Counted from the first letter of the stretch, positions 1 through 8,299 are shown. The stretch: 18,824 bases of DNA from Holdemanella sp. MSK.7.32 (GCF_024460475.1 NZ_JANFYN010000045.1:1-18824), one strand, 5' to 3'. The notes: generated from the sequence alone by a model not told the origin. Translations and numbers: made by a program.

Positions 1-52
1 TATACAATTCTATATTAACCAGAATACTTTTCTTCCTGGTTTCATAATACGA

Positions 53-77
53 AAAGATATGCATAAAACATATCTTT
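53..77 (-). terminator. AT-rich hairpin downstream of the bPH gene pair
   Basis: A 9-bp perfect stem (53-61 with 69-77) closes a 7-nt loop. Read on the minus strand it is followed by TTTTC, so it could end the transcript of the two genes at 205-1030. The stem is AT-rich and the T tract is short. It may equally belong to whatever lies left of the window. Apart from this hairpin I see nothing in 1-204. Confidence 0.25.
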
Positions 78-204
78 CAATGGACCTATGAAACCCTTTA
101 ATCGAAAGCCAAAAGATTTAAAGAGAGATTCCAAAGGCTTCTCCAGTAATGATTATACTACATGAAGACAATAAAGATAAAGATTCAGTAATCACTAAAC
201 TTAT

Positions 205-627
205 TTATTTGGCTTCTCTCTTTAATTTTCTCAATATTTCGCCAGCAAACTCTGTGCCTCCTCGATTGATTGAGATTTTAACTTCTCCATCCACTGTATT
301 CAGTATTAAAGTTCCTGCTGTTAATGTTGTTTTGTAGAACACGTTTGTGATCTGACTCCAATTCCATTCTTTAAACTTATATCCGAACATGTTTTTAGAA
401 CATTTTATTAACCTTTTTTTAGTCGCTACACAGCATTTTCCATTTACAGTAATGAACGGAAGATTTAGTCTTTCATCTGAATCCAACATTGCGATAATCT
501 GTTCAAAGCATTTAACTGCATTTTTTTCAGAAATACCACCAATCAACTCATTGTTGATTGAATAATAATATGCTTCCATAGCAAGTTCATGATTCTTCAT
601 CTTTTTAATTTTCTCTTTATCATACAT
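205..627 (-). CDS. Small protein with YokE-like bacterial PH domain (paralogue 2)
   Basis: This is a 140-residue soluble protein. From about residue 45 to the end it has the pattern of the YokE-like bacterial PH domain (bPH_3 type): a beta-rich stretch with LPFI, then ATKKRLIKCSKN, a FGYKFKEWNW segment and a GTLILNTVDGEVKI strand pair. The N-terminal 40 residues are helical. There is no signal peptide or membrane segment. It is clearly homologous to the gene just upstream (644-1030), sharing SINN, KCF, KFKEW and GTLILNTV, and it starts 16 bp after that gene stops, so the two are a tandem duplication in one operon. The start at 627 is preferred because its upstream context (AGGAAAAGGAAACATGTT) closely matches that of the paralogue. 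A second ATG at 600 is the alternative. The function is unknown; bPH domains are thought to bind lipid or protein partners. Confidence 0.7.
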   Translation of the reverse strand: MYDKEKIKKMKNHELAMEAYYYSINNELIGGISEKNAVKCFEQIIAMLDSDERLNLPFITVNGKCCVATKKRLIKCSKNMFGYKFKEWNWSQITNVFYKTTLTAGTLILNTVDGEVKISINRGGTEFAGEILRKLKREAK

Positions 628-643
628 AACATGTTTCCTTTTC

Positions 644-1030
644 CTAATTCTTTATTTCATTTAATCGATCACATATAAACTTTGCTTTGTATGAACAAAC
701 TTGAATTTTAACTTCGCCATGAACTGTATTCAGTATCAAAGTTCCTGTAAACCCTCTTTTTAAGTAGTTGATAGTTTTGATCTGATCCCATTTCCACTCT
801 TTAAATTTAAATCCAAAGAGTTTTTTAGTACATTTGATTATACGATACTGAGTTGCATAGTAACACGAACCTGGTTTGTCAATAAATGGCAAATGAATAC
901 TTTCACCTGGTTCTGACATCGAAACTAACTGATCAAAACACTTAATCGCATTTCTATTAGTAATAAAGCCACTTAGATTATTGTTGATTGAAAAATAATA
1001 AGTATCCTTCGCAATTTCATTGATATCCAT
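644..1030 (-). CDS. Small protein with YokE-like bacterial PH domain (paralogue 1)
   Basis: This is a 128-residue soluble protein. A short N-terminal helical region (YYFSINNNLSG, NAIKCFDQL) is followed by a YokE-like bPH domain at about residues 42-125. Key segments are LPFIDKPG, ATQYRIIKCTKK, FGFKFKEWKWDQI and GTLILNTVHGEVKI. It is the first gene of a two-gene unit with its paralogue at 205-627, and by eye roughly half of the aligned residues are identical. The ribosome site is AGGAAAAAAGGG about 7 nt before the ATG. A candidate promoter lies about 100 bp upstream. Members of this family occur in Bacillota chromosomes and prophages (YokE is from the SPbeta prophage). A defence role here is only suggested by the neighbouring Gabija genes and is not shown by the sequence. 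Confidence 0.7.
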   Translation of the reverse strand: MDINEIAKDTYYFSINNNLSGFITNRNAIKCFDQLVSMSEPGESIHLPFIDKPGSCYYATQYRIIKCTKKLFGFKFKEWKWDQIKTINYLKRGFTGTLILNTVHGEVKIQVCSYKAKFICDRLNEIKN

Positions 1031-1135
1031 AACATTCCCTTTTTTCCTAGTTACAACTTAAAAGTTTTATAAATGCATCAAAGAAATTTGGCATTTTATA
1101 AAGTTCACATCACTGTTGATTTTAGACAAGATTTA

Positions 1136-1164
1136 AGTTAATATTTCAATGATAAATTTGTCAA
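1136..1164 (-). promoter_or_regulatory. Candidate promoter for the bPH gene pair
   Basis: On the minus strand a consensus -35 TTGACA (plus 1159-1164) is followed after 17 nt by a weak -10, TTAACT (1136-1141). This predicts a leader of about 100 nt before the ATG at 1030. The -35 is perfect, but the -10 matches only three of six positions, so confidence is low. Confidence 0.3.
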
Positions 1165-1170
1165 TTTGAT

Positions 1171-1238
1171 AAAAAAGAACACTAAAGAAAAGGCATGAAC
1201 CTTCTATTGTGAAGAACGCCCCGCTAGTGTTCTTTTTT
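1171..1238. terminator. Long bidirectional terminator-like hairpin
   Basis: A perfect 14-bp inverted repeat (1171-1184 with 1225-1238, ending GAACACTA/TAGTGTTC) encloses 40 nt. That interior can itself pair (GGC with GCC, and CTTC with GAAG around a 6-nt loop), so the whole makes a 68-nt imperfect stem-loop. Each strand ends in a T tract after the stem, so it could terminate in either direction. It lies 267 bp beyond the gajB stop and ahead of the bPH genes, which would separate the two units. Confidence 0.5.
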
Positions 1239-1504
1239 TATTTTGTATTAATTCTTAGGGTAAAATTAAAAATCGAAGTATAACCTGAATATTCACATCA
1301 TACCTCGCTAAAAGCTTCTTAACTTTTGTTCCTAATGCTAGTTTACACTTTAGCCATTCAAATAGTCAAGCATATACATTTAAACATCCACATCTTTAAT
1401 CCATATAATTGTATAACGCATTTTCAAATCTATATCATAAAGTTAGATATTAAATTTTAATATGTTAAGAATTATCAAAAATAATAAAAGTAGATTAATT
1501 CTTA
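1239..1504. other. Non-coding gap after gajB
   Basis: Together with the hairpin and candidate promoter to its left, this completes the 474-bp gap between the bPH genes and gajB. On the minus strand there are only very short open stretches: a 13-codon ATG frame near 1419, and an open run of about 36 codons near 1260-1365 with no start. I see no convincing gene, RNA or repeat here. It may be decayed coding sequence. Confidence 0.4.
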
Positions 1505-3091
1505 TTACCAATATACCGTTATTCTTCTATCACTCAATCCCGAATAGTCCAAGAAAGACGATGGATATGCACTAACAAAATCATCCTTATTACTACTGAA
1601 ACGTTTTGAGCCATTCATTATATAACATACATCAATAGCTCGAGTAATACCTACATAGTGAAGATTTAACAATTGAGTACTTTCATTTGGATATTCATCT
1701 GAAATAATATATTTGTACATATCCATATGAAATACAATATTAAACTCCAGTCCTTTTGATTTATGGAGTGTCATAATATTTATTTCATTATCTGCAGCTG
1801 GAATATAACTATGAATCATCTCAGAATCATTTAACACATCATGAAGTAGTGATCTTGCTTTTTCACTATCACCCTTTGGATATACTAATTTTGCAAGAGA
1901 TATAAATTTATCTTCAGCAGTAGATATTGATTCAGGGGTAGATTTAAAAATTTCATTACATAAATGAAGTGCATTACGATATTTTACAGGTTCAATCTCT
2001 TCTGAGAATAATCCATCAGCATAATCCACTACATAAACATTTTTGTCAAAGCACGAAACAAGAACATCTCTAAAAAGCCGACTCCAATCAGAGGTATCTC
2101 TATCTAAAGCTGTATCGGTAAAACTTTTATGTGGGTATTGTAGGGCGACATCCAAAAGATTGATAGTACTATTGCTACGACAAAGAATTGCAATTTTATT
2201 ACTATGGGTAACACCATATTTCTTCTTTATTCCATCTAAATATTTATCAATTTTTTCAGCTATTTGATTTTCATTTCCTTGTACATTAACAAGAAATACT
2301 CTCTTATCTTCTGGGACCGATTTCGATGCACCAAAAAGGCACAATGAATATTCAGAGATACTTGGATGACAACGATGATTTTTGCTTAATTCAAAATGTT
2401 TAAATTCGTCATTTCTAATTAAATCAATTAAGTATTTGGGAGACCGATTTGTAAAGCCATAAATTGCTTGATTTATATCTCCAACGGCAACACCAACAAG
2501 GCCAGTATTTACTAATTGAAGAAAAATGTTGTGTTGAATTTCTCCACAATCCTGATATTCATCAATGAATATATGTGAGAACCTTGCTCTAAGATACTTT
2601 ATTGCACCAGGAACCTTATTAAGAATATATAAAGCAGTTTCTCCGGATTTATCAAGAAAAATCTTGCCTTCAGATAACGAATCCACAAGTAACGCCTCTA
2701 GTTCACTACTTGGTTTTACTGAAAAATCTGCAAGCTTATAGTATTTAGGATCATTTTTCACATTACTACTAATGGAATATTCTGCTATAGAATTTGTTAA
2801 ATGTCTAGCAAACGGAATAATTATTTGCGAGATATAAAACTTATCAATTGTTCCAAAAAAGGATTGCTTTGCATAAACTCCCTTTTTGTTGCATCTTTTC
2901 TTTAACTCGTCACTAGCTTTATTGGTAAACGATATAGCAATTACTCCTTTATAATCTGGAAGTGACGGAAGAACTTTAATGATTTTTTCAACAACAGTAT
3001 AAGTCTTACCCGATCCCGGTTTTGCAGTAACAACTACATTTCCTGGATAGTTAATAATTGAATGTTGTTCTTGTGTTGGTTCTTTAGTCAT
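1505..3091 (-). CDS. gajB: Gabija helicase GajB (UvrD/Rep-type SF1A)
   Basis: This 528-residue SF1A helicase-like ATPase is the second component of the Gabija antiphage system. The expected motifs appear in order: Q motif TQEQ (6-9), Walker A AKPGSGKT (23-30), motif Ia ISFTNKASDEL (53-63), Walker B DEYQD (177-181), motif III GDINQ (204-208), motif IV region KNHR (237-240), motif V TLHKSKGLEF (441-450) and motif VI YVGITRA (479-485). Its length is close to that of known GajB proteins and shorter than housekeeping UvrD/PcrA, which fits reduced accessory domains. The ATG overlaps the end of gajA by 8 bp (ATGACTAA), so the two are translationally coupled. In the studied systems GajB is an ATPase stimulated by DNA ends that joins GajA in a large complex. 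All core motifs are intact. The gene could only be mistaken for a generic UvrD helicase, and the gajA neighbour makes that unlikely. Confidence 0.9.
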   Translation of the reverse strand: MTKEPTQEQHSIINYPGNVVVTAKPGSGKTYTVVEKIIKVLPSLPDYKGVIAISFTNKASDELKKRCNKKGVYAKQSFFGTIDKFYISQIIIPFARHLTNSIAEYSISSNVKNDPKYYKLADFSVKPSSELEALLVDSLSEGKIFLDKSGETALYILNKVPGAIKYLRARFSHIFIDEYQDCGEIQHNIFLQLVNTGLVGVAVGDINQAIYGFTNRSPKYLIDLIRNDEFKHFELSKNHRCHPSISEYSLCLFGASKSVPEDKRVFLVNVQGNENQIAEKIDKYLDGIKKKYGVTHSNKIAILCRSNSTINLLDVALQYPHKSFTDTALDRDTSDWSRLFRDVLVSCFDKNVYVVDYADGLFSEEIEPVKYRNALHLCNEIFKSTPESISTAEDKFISLAKLVYPKGDSEKARSLLHDVLNDSEMIHSYIPAADNEINIMTLHKSKGLEFNIVFHMDMYKYIISDEYPNESTQLLNLHYVGITRAIDVCYIMNGSKRFSSNKDDFVSAYPSSFLDYSGLSDRRITVYW

Positions 3092-4841
3092 TTTTAGGGT
3101 GAATCCTTTCTTCGACTATGCTTATCAAATTTCTCAATGGTAAAACAATGTTATCATTAGCTAAACATGAAAGTTTATCATAGTTTTCTGTTAAAAAGTC
3201 CATCATATTTTCAGCTTTTCTTGTTTGCATGGCTTTAACCAAGATATCTACTTTTTCTTTACCATAATGAGTTTCCAATACAATCTTTAACGGACTATTT
3301 GCAAGATCATTTTCTAAGTCAATATCTGATAGATACAGACCATAAGGTGTAGCCTGTGCGCGTATATATGAATTCAATTCTTTAGCAGTCTTATCCGGTT
3401 CAGTTTCACACGGCCATTCATTCTCACTTTTATGTTTCTCCCAATAGTTGCACAAATCGTTATCAGTTCCAGAACGTAAACCTTTGAGAATCTTCATAAT
3501 ACGTGAGATACCAGCATAATAATGCTTTTCAGGATTTTTTGTAGGCTTAGAAAAAATATCATTGTCCGTCCTTAATGTCCACGGTATATTCAATGCATTG
3601 CATACGGCAACATATGGTTCAAATCCAACACCTTCAACTGAAAGAATAGAAATATTGAACCGATCTAAGTCAATGTTAAGAGCTTTAGCTAATGCGTTAT
3701 AGAATAACACTTCTGATGTTCCTTCAACAAGAAAGACACCATCTGCAAAAAACACTTCTGCAGAAAGAGTATTTAACCGATAACTAAACTCATTTATAAC
3801 TTCCTGTAGAATAGTACTGCATCCGCCACAAGCTGAGTGAGTAAATTTAGCTTTAGAATACAATCGAACTATACATTTAGGATCAAATCTTGATGCAATA
3901 TGTGGTGAATGCGAAGTAATAAGTACTTGATCATTAAAATGATTTTGAATATATTCCGAAAGTTTGCGTTGTTGATGTGGATGAAGATGTGCTTCTGGCT
4001 CTTCTATAGCATAGAATGTTACACAATCAATATCTTTTTGAATATTTTGTTTTGCAATCCATGTTGCTAGAAAAATTTGATTATTTCTACCGTCACCACC
4101 TAAAGTAAGAATATGATCCTCAGATGAATATGCAAGTTTTAAATTTTTAAGTAGTTTATCCGCATCACTTTCACCGGCAACAAACTTTACATTTTGATCC
4201 TCATTATGTATAGATAACTCATCTAGTTCTTGGTTGACATGATCAAGAGCAGAAGTAATATAGTTCATAGAGTTAAGTTGTCCATTAATACTATCTAATT
4301 TTTCTTGAATCTCAATAGATGTTTTTTCATCAGAAGCAATTTCATCTTCAGATAATTTTTCTTTTGCAAGTTGAAGTATTTGTGCACGCTCTCGTTTTAA
4401 AAAACCTAAAAGATCTCTATTTGTATCAACACATTGCATATTCAAACGACGAATATATTGTCGAGTAGTAATTTCTTCTAATGTATTTTCACTGAACCCT
4501 ACAAACAATTTATAGGCGCCATTTTTAGAGTTTGTATAACGAATCAATACCGTTCCGTCTTTCATAGCACCTGCAAAAGCACTTAAAAGACATTCTTCAA
4601 CGACATTTGTAATCGTAACTGTTATTTCAATCTTATCTGTTTTTGAATATGCATTGTAGTCACTATCAGAAAGTTCCAAATCACGCTCACTGATACTTTT
4701 ATCAAACAGTAAACGCAAAGCGTAAATTAAATTCGTCTTTCCAACGTCATTAGCTCCAATAATTAAAGTCTTATCTTGGAAAGTGATTTTTTCATCATCA
4801 AAATTCCGGAATCCTTTTATATGTATATTTTCAATTCTCAT
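3084..4841 (-). CDS. gajA: Gabija nuclease GajA (OLD family: ABC ATPase plus Toprim)
   Basis: This is a 585-residue overcoming-lysogenization-defect (OLD) family nuclease. The N-terminal ABC-type ATPase has Walker A GANDVGKT (residues 29-36), a coiled-coil or dimerization stretch (about 145-215), signature-like LTLGGDGRN (about 245-253), Walker B with catalytic glutamates AIEEPEAHLHP (about 278-288) and the H-loop TSHSPH (309-314). The C-terminal Toprim nuclease has the glutamate in LVEGTSE (about 371-377), the acidic TDND (425-428) and a late SDIDLEND acidic cluster (about 505-512). Length and layout match GajA, which in studied systems cuts or nicks phage DNA when nucleotide pools fall. The start at 4841 is chosen for its GGAGGG ribosome site 5 nt away; an in-frame ATG at 4862 lacks one. 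The gene is followed at once by gajB (8-bp overlap) and preceded by ietS with a 90-bp gap. A free-standing OLD nuclease is the alternative, but the coupled helicase argues for Gabija. Confidence 0.9.
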   Translation of the reverse strand: MRIENIHIKGFRNFDDEKITFQDKTLIIGANDVGKTNLIYALRLLFDKSISERDLELSDSDYNAYSKTDKIEITVTITNVVEECLLSAFAGAMKDGTVLIRYTNSKNGAYKLFVGFSENTLEEITTRQYIRRLNMQCVDTNRDLLGFLKRERAQILQLAKEKLSEDEIASDEKTSIEIQEKLDSINGQLNSMNYITSALDHVNQELDELSIHNEDQNVKFVAGESDADKLLKNLKLAYSSEDHILTLGGDGRNNQIFLATWIAKQNIQKDIDCVTFYAIEEPEAHLHPHQQRKLSEYIQNHFNDQVLITSHSPHIASRFDPKCIVRLYSKAKFTHSACGGCSTILQEVINEFSYRLNTLSAEVFFADGVFLVEGTSEVLFYNALAKALNIDLDRFNISILSVEGVGFEPYVAVCNALNIPWTLRTDNDIFSKPTKNPEKHYYAGISRIMKILKGLRSGTDNDLCNYWEKHKSENEWPCETEPDKTAKELNSYIRAQATPYGLYLSDIDLENDLANSPLKIVLETHYGKEKVDILVKAMQTRKAENMMDFLTENYDKLSCLANDNIVLPLRNLISIVEERIHPKND

Positions 4842-4931
4842 TTTTCCCTCCATCTTAATCAAGCATAATTAAACTCAATCATACAATCTCACATTAAAAC
4901 GCAGTCCAAGCTTCGGTGATATATCCTTTAC

Positions 4932-7181
4932 TTAGTCGAAAACCACTTCTTCTTCAGCAATATGATAGATGTTAATCTGATTTTCTACATCAAGTTTATT
5001 GACTACCCAACCTTTAAATTGACATAATTGAATAAAGTCTTTAATGCGGTTTACTCCATTAATTTCCTTTAGAGTTACAATTACACCAAATCTCATGTTG
5101 TAACCATCTTTTTCATTTAATCGTTCTTTAGTTCTGACACTCAAGCCCCATAATCCATTTGAATTATTTGGTTTTGGTTGTCTTTTCTTTCCAGTAGGTG
5201 TCAACAATTCATCACGTAACAATTTGACGTTATCCCATTTTCTATACTCTTTTCGAGCTTGTCCTTCATAAAGAATGATTCTCTCATCTTCAGATTGTTT
5301 ATTCTTATTTATAGGGTTAATTCCAATTTTTCCATTCTTTTTCTTTTTCAATGTGCCAAAATGAATATCTAATTCAGTATTCGTATAATCTACTCCTTGG
5401 TTTCTTGAACATTTTGGAAAATAGCATAAAGTAGCTTTAGCCACAAACGGGAATTTTTCTTTATCTTCGGGAACAGGAATATTATATGCAAATGTATCAT
5501 AATCCAATGTGAATCCGTTGATCATAAATTTAATTTCATCATCCGGTGTTTCGATTATTTGATTAATATGTTTTGGAACAACACCATAACCTATCTTTTG
5601 CGGGCTATACTTTTCTTTATTCCATCCTGCTGCTGAATCAATAATCAAAGCCTTCGCTAATTCTCTTGTTAGGCCTAAAACTTCGATCAGATAAGATAGT
5701 TTTCTCGCAATCCAAGGAGCAGCAAAGGATGTTCCGCGCACAAATTTTTCTCCTGAAGGTGCGTATGCTTTTATTCTCTTATCATCGGTGCCACCATAAT
5801 AGCTTACATCTGGTTTATTGAAAAAAGATAATACCAAACCTTCTCTAGTATAATCGGCTGGTTTACCATTAAAATCAACTGAATTAACAACTAATGAGTT
5901 AATAGAATCTGCAGGAGCTCCAATCTTTTTTGCGTTAAATCGTGATGTTTTATTTGTACCTGCAACAACAAATATCACATCATTCTCATATTGGATTTTA
6001 TCTAGAATTGCCGCTTCTGGAGAAATGAAGTTTGAATTAATTTCTAATGCAGAACCTAAAGATAAATTCCAGACTTTTATATCTCTATTCGATTCTACAA
6101 TTTCCTTTATGGCTCTCATTACTGCAAATGAACTAAAGCTACCACTTTTGGCAACGCCAAAATGTCTAACCTTAAATCTTCCACATCCGTCATCCAGTTC
6201 TTTATTGATGTTTGGTCCATCAACAATAATTGAACTTACCATTGTACCATGATTATAATCTGAACTATCTAAATCAATGCCATCAACCATATTTTTAAAT
6301 TCTACCCATTCAGAAAAATAGACCGTCTCATCAAACATTGTGTCAATGACTCCAATTGTCGGCTCATTTCCAGGGTGTGGTATTGAGATACTACTTTTTT
6401 CACCATCTTCAAAAGATTCTTTTTCAAACTTGGAAATATCTGTTACTGCCATTGAGATTAAATATGGAGCTTTAGATAGTAACATCTTATATTGATCAGG
6501 TCTCAGTAAAAGTGTTGTCTCATCAATACTCCTTACATCTAAAAAGTTAATATCTAATTGTTTCATGATGTCCGAAGTTTTGGTTCCCGTTTCATAAATT
6601 GTAACGATTGCCTTATCATTCATGTCACTCACATCTTGATCTACGCCAAATTTTTCAACATAAAAAGCATCAACAATCGTATTAACAAATCTTGTTCTTG
6701 ATACTTTGATTTTTGTTTCATCTTCGAACAATTTTTTGTACTTTTTCGAATTAATATCATTTATAGTGTCATGACTAATAACATTACCAAAATAATTTTG
6801 AACAGCAGATATTACATTTGCGAGATTTTCTATAGCAGCCTCTAATTTATAACTTTCTAAACAATGAGTAATAATATGTTTTGGATTGTTTTCATCCGTG
6901 AACTTAGCTCCTACAATCGTATCATTGTTTTTCTTTGAAGAACTTTCTAATATGCCTTTGATTCGATTTGATTTGGCAACCACTGTGTTATAATACACAC
7001 TCACTAGTGGATTGATTTGTAATTTTTCATTTTGCCAAAACTTTTGTACATTCATTAAATCATTCTTCAAATCCATCAAGTGTTCAATAGTCACAAATTT
7101 ATTCTTAGGCAAATTGATGGCTCCCATAGAACTATTTTTCCCGTGTTCAAAAGTGCCTTTTAATTGTAAAATTCCATTCAT
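4932..7181 (-). CDS. ietS: Cytoplasmic subtilisin-like serine protease (S8 family, IetS-like)
   Basis: This 749-residue peptidase has a complete S8 catalytic set: Asp280 in GVIDTMFD, His311 in YNHGTMVSS, the oxyanion Asn410 in VAGTNKT and Ser485 in GTSFAAPW. The catalytic domain covers roughly 272-545. It is preceded by about 270 residues with no signal peptide, propeptide-like start or membrane segment, and followed by a 200-residue beta-rich tail. It should therefore act inside the cell. The ATG at 7181 lies 9 nt after an AAAGGAG site that sits in the last codons of the upstream AAA+ gene. A TTG at 7187 is open but too close to that site. The gene starts 6 bp after the AAA+ stop. An AAA+ ATPase followed by a subtilase is the layout of ietAS, known first as a toxin-antitoxin-like plasmid incompatibility locus and later as an antiphage module. 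In that model the protease is the effector and the ATPase controls it. Confidence 0.82.
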   Translation of the reverse strand: MNGILQLKGTFEHGKNSSMGAINLPKNKFVTIEHLMDLKNDLMNVQKFWQNEKLQINPLVSVYYNTVVAKSNRIKGILESSSKKNNDTIVGAKFTDENNPKHIITHCLESYKLEAAIENLANVISAVQNYFGNVISHDTINDINSKKYKKLFEDETKIKVSRTRFVNTIVDAFYVEKFGVDQDVSDMNDKAIVTIYETGTKTSDIMKQLDINFLDVRSIDETTLLLRPDQYKMLLSKAPYLISMAVTDISKFEKESFEDGEKSSISIPHPGNEPTIGVIDTMFDETVYFSEWVEFKNMVDGIDLDSSDYNHGTMVSSIIVDGPNINKELDDGCGRFKVRHFGVAKSGSFSSFAVMRAIKEIVESNRDIKVWNLSLGSALEINSNFISPEAAILDKIQYENDVIFVVAGTNKTSRFNAKKIGAPADSINSLVVNSVDFNGKPADYTREGLVLSFFNKPDVSYYGGTDDKRIKAYAPSGEKFVRGTSFAAPWIARKLSYLIEVLGLTRELAKALIIDSAAGWNKEKYSPQKIGYGVVPKHINQIIETPDDEIKFMINGFTLDYDTFAYNIPVPEDKEKFPFVAKATLCYFPKCSRNQGVDYTNTELDIHFGTLKKKKNGKIGINPINKNKQSEDERIILYEGQARKEYRKWDNVKLLRDELLTPTGKKRQPKPNNSNGLWGLSVRTKERLNEKDGYNMRFGVIVTLKEINGVNRIKDFIQLCQFKGWVVNKLDVENQINIYHIAEEEVVFD

Positions 7182-7187
7182 ATACAA

Positions 7188-8222
7188 TTACTCCTTTAAT
7201 TCTCTTTGTACTTGGCTTTTTGATATACCTGTAAGTATTTCAATCTCTCTAACAGTGAATCCTTGACTTTGTAAATGTTTTAGATTCTTTATATCCTCTT
7301 TATAAAAACTCCTATATACTCTTCTTAAATAATCAAATTCATCATTCGGATTACTAAATGCCAAAGAAGTTCTTATAATGTTTTTCAAATCTCCAGGATA
7401 AGGTATAATTTCTACAGAAGAAATTATTTTTCTGAACAATCTCATATTACTTCCAACATTTTTAAACTTAGACAAATAATGTTTTAATATGGTTACAGAA
7501 ATTTCAACTAAATCTTCATGAGAATATCTATTAAAATCAATGACTGAATCAAATCTTCTTACTAAAGCCTTATCAAAATGATTAAATAGATTTGTTGTCG
7601 CAATTAAGAGTACCTCGTCATTTAGATTATCCAATCCCTTTAGCACAGAAGTGGTTGCTCGTCCCATTTCTCTTAAATCATTAGAATCCGTCCTATCTAA
7701 TGCAAGTGCATCTATTTCATCAAATAAAACAACAACTTTTTCTGGTGAAAACAAGCCATTTATTTCATCAAATAATTGTGCTATATTTTTTGCAGTTTGA
7801 CCAAGCTTGCTGTCAATCAAAAACGCAAAATCAACCATATACAATTCTCTATCAAGAATGCGCGCTATCTGTTTTGCAGATTCTGTTTTCCCAGTTCCTG
7901 GTGCACCTTGAAACAAGAACTTGTTAACACCGATTCCATGCCCAGCCGCATTTACTATTCCCACTATATCGTCCTTGATACAATCTGGTAGTGGTAACGG
8001 GTCTCCATTAACCTCTAGTTTCTTTACAAAAGCCAAATCATCCTCTTCCATCTGTGGAACAAAAGTATTCGCGTTTGATAAAAGTGCCATAATATATTCA
8101 GCTAGTTGATAATCACCATTTTTATCAAATTCATTTGCTATTTGATAAGCCTCGTTTCTAAAGGCAGAGTCATTTCTTTCTGCATGGTATTTTATTAAAT
8201 TTATAATATTTGCCTTTTTCAT
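7188..8222 (-). CDS. ietA: AAA+ ATPase with C-terminal helix-turn-helix (IetA-like)
   Basis: This is a 344-residue AAA+ ATPase of the FtsH/CDC48-like classical clade. A helical N-terminal region (1-75) precedes Walker A GAPGTGKT (106-113), Walker B VVLFDEID (about 164-171), sensor 1 IATTN (about 207-211), paired arginine fingers ALVRRFD (about 219-225) and a sensor-2 region YPGDLKN (275-281). The last 27 residues (about 318-344), GFTVREIEILTG then SKSQVQRELK, look like a helix-turn-helix. The start at 8222 has a GGAAGG site 7 nt upstream. The longer frame to 8300 cannot be used because it runs through the promoter. The gene is first in a leftward unit, and its final codons carry the ribosome site of ietS. 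Presumed role: an ATP-dependent regulator or antitoxin for the protease. The terminal helix-turn-helix could let it repress its own promoter; this is inference. Confidence 0.82.
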   Translation of the reverse strand: MKKANIINLIKYHAERNDSAFRNEAYQIANEFDKNGDYQLAEYIMALLSNANTFVPQMEEDDLAFVKKLEVNGDPLPLPDCIKDDIVGIVNAAGHGIGVNKFLFQGAPGTGKTESAKQIARILDRELYMVDFAFLIDSKLGQTAKNIAQLFDEINGLFSPEKVVVLFDEIDALALDRTDSNDLREMGRATTSVLKGLDNLNDEVLLIATTNLFNHFDKALVRRFDSVIDFNRYSHEDLVEISVTILKHYLSKFKNVGSNMRLFRKIISSVEIIPYPGDLKNIIRTSLAFSNPNDEFDYLRRVYRSFYKEDIKNLKHLQSQGFTVREIEILTGISKSQVQRELKE

Positions 8223-8259
8223 TTTGATACCTTCCATCTCTCTTGTTATCGTTGCTTCT

Positions 8260-8299
8260 ATTTTAACATAGTTGGGACACATTTTCAACGAATGGGACA
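8260..8299 (-). promoter_or_regulatory. Promoter of the ietAS operon with TGGGACA direct repeats
   Basis: On the minus strand a -35 TTGAAA (plus 8283-8288) and a -10 TAAAAT (8260-8265) are separated by exactly 17 nt, with an extended TG two bases before the -10. The predicted leader is about 30 nt. Two identical 7-mers, TGGGACA on the plus strand (8273-8279 in the spacer and 8293-8299 just upstream of the -35), are 20 bp apart. That is about two helical turns and suits a dimeric repressor or activator. Confidence 0.65.

Noticed and set aside
53..77. Riboswitch or RNA gene at the left edge
   Set aside because: It is a single AT-rich hairpin with no conserved core; a weak terminator is the simpler reading.
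1260..1430. Possible decayed small gene after gajB on the minus strand
   Set aside because: Only short open runs with no start or ribosome site and no family resemblance; not enough to call a pseudogene.
4842..4931. Separate gajA promoter (TTGGAC with a later TATGAT)
   Set aside because: The spacer is 20 nt and no other pair fits, so it is too weak to list. No terminator hairpin was found there either.
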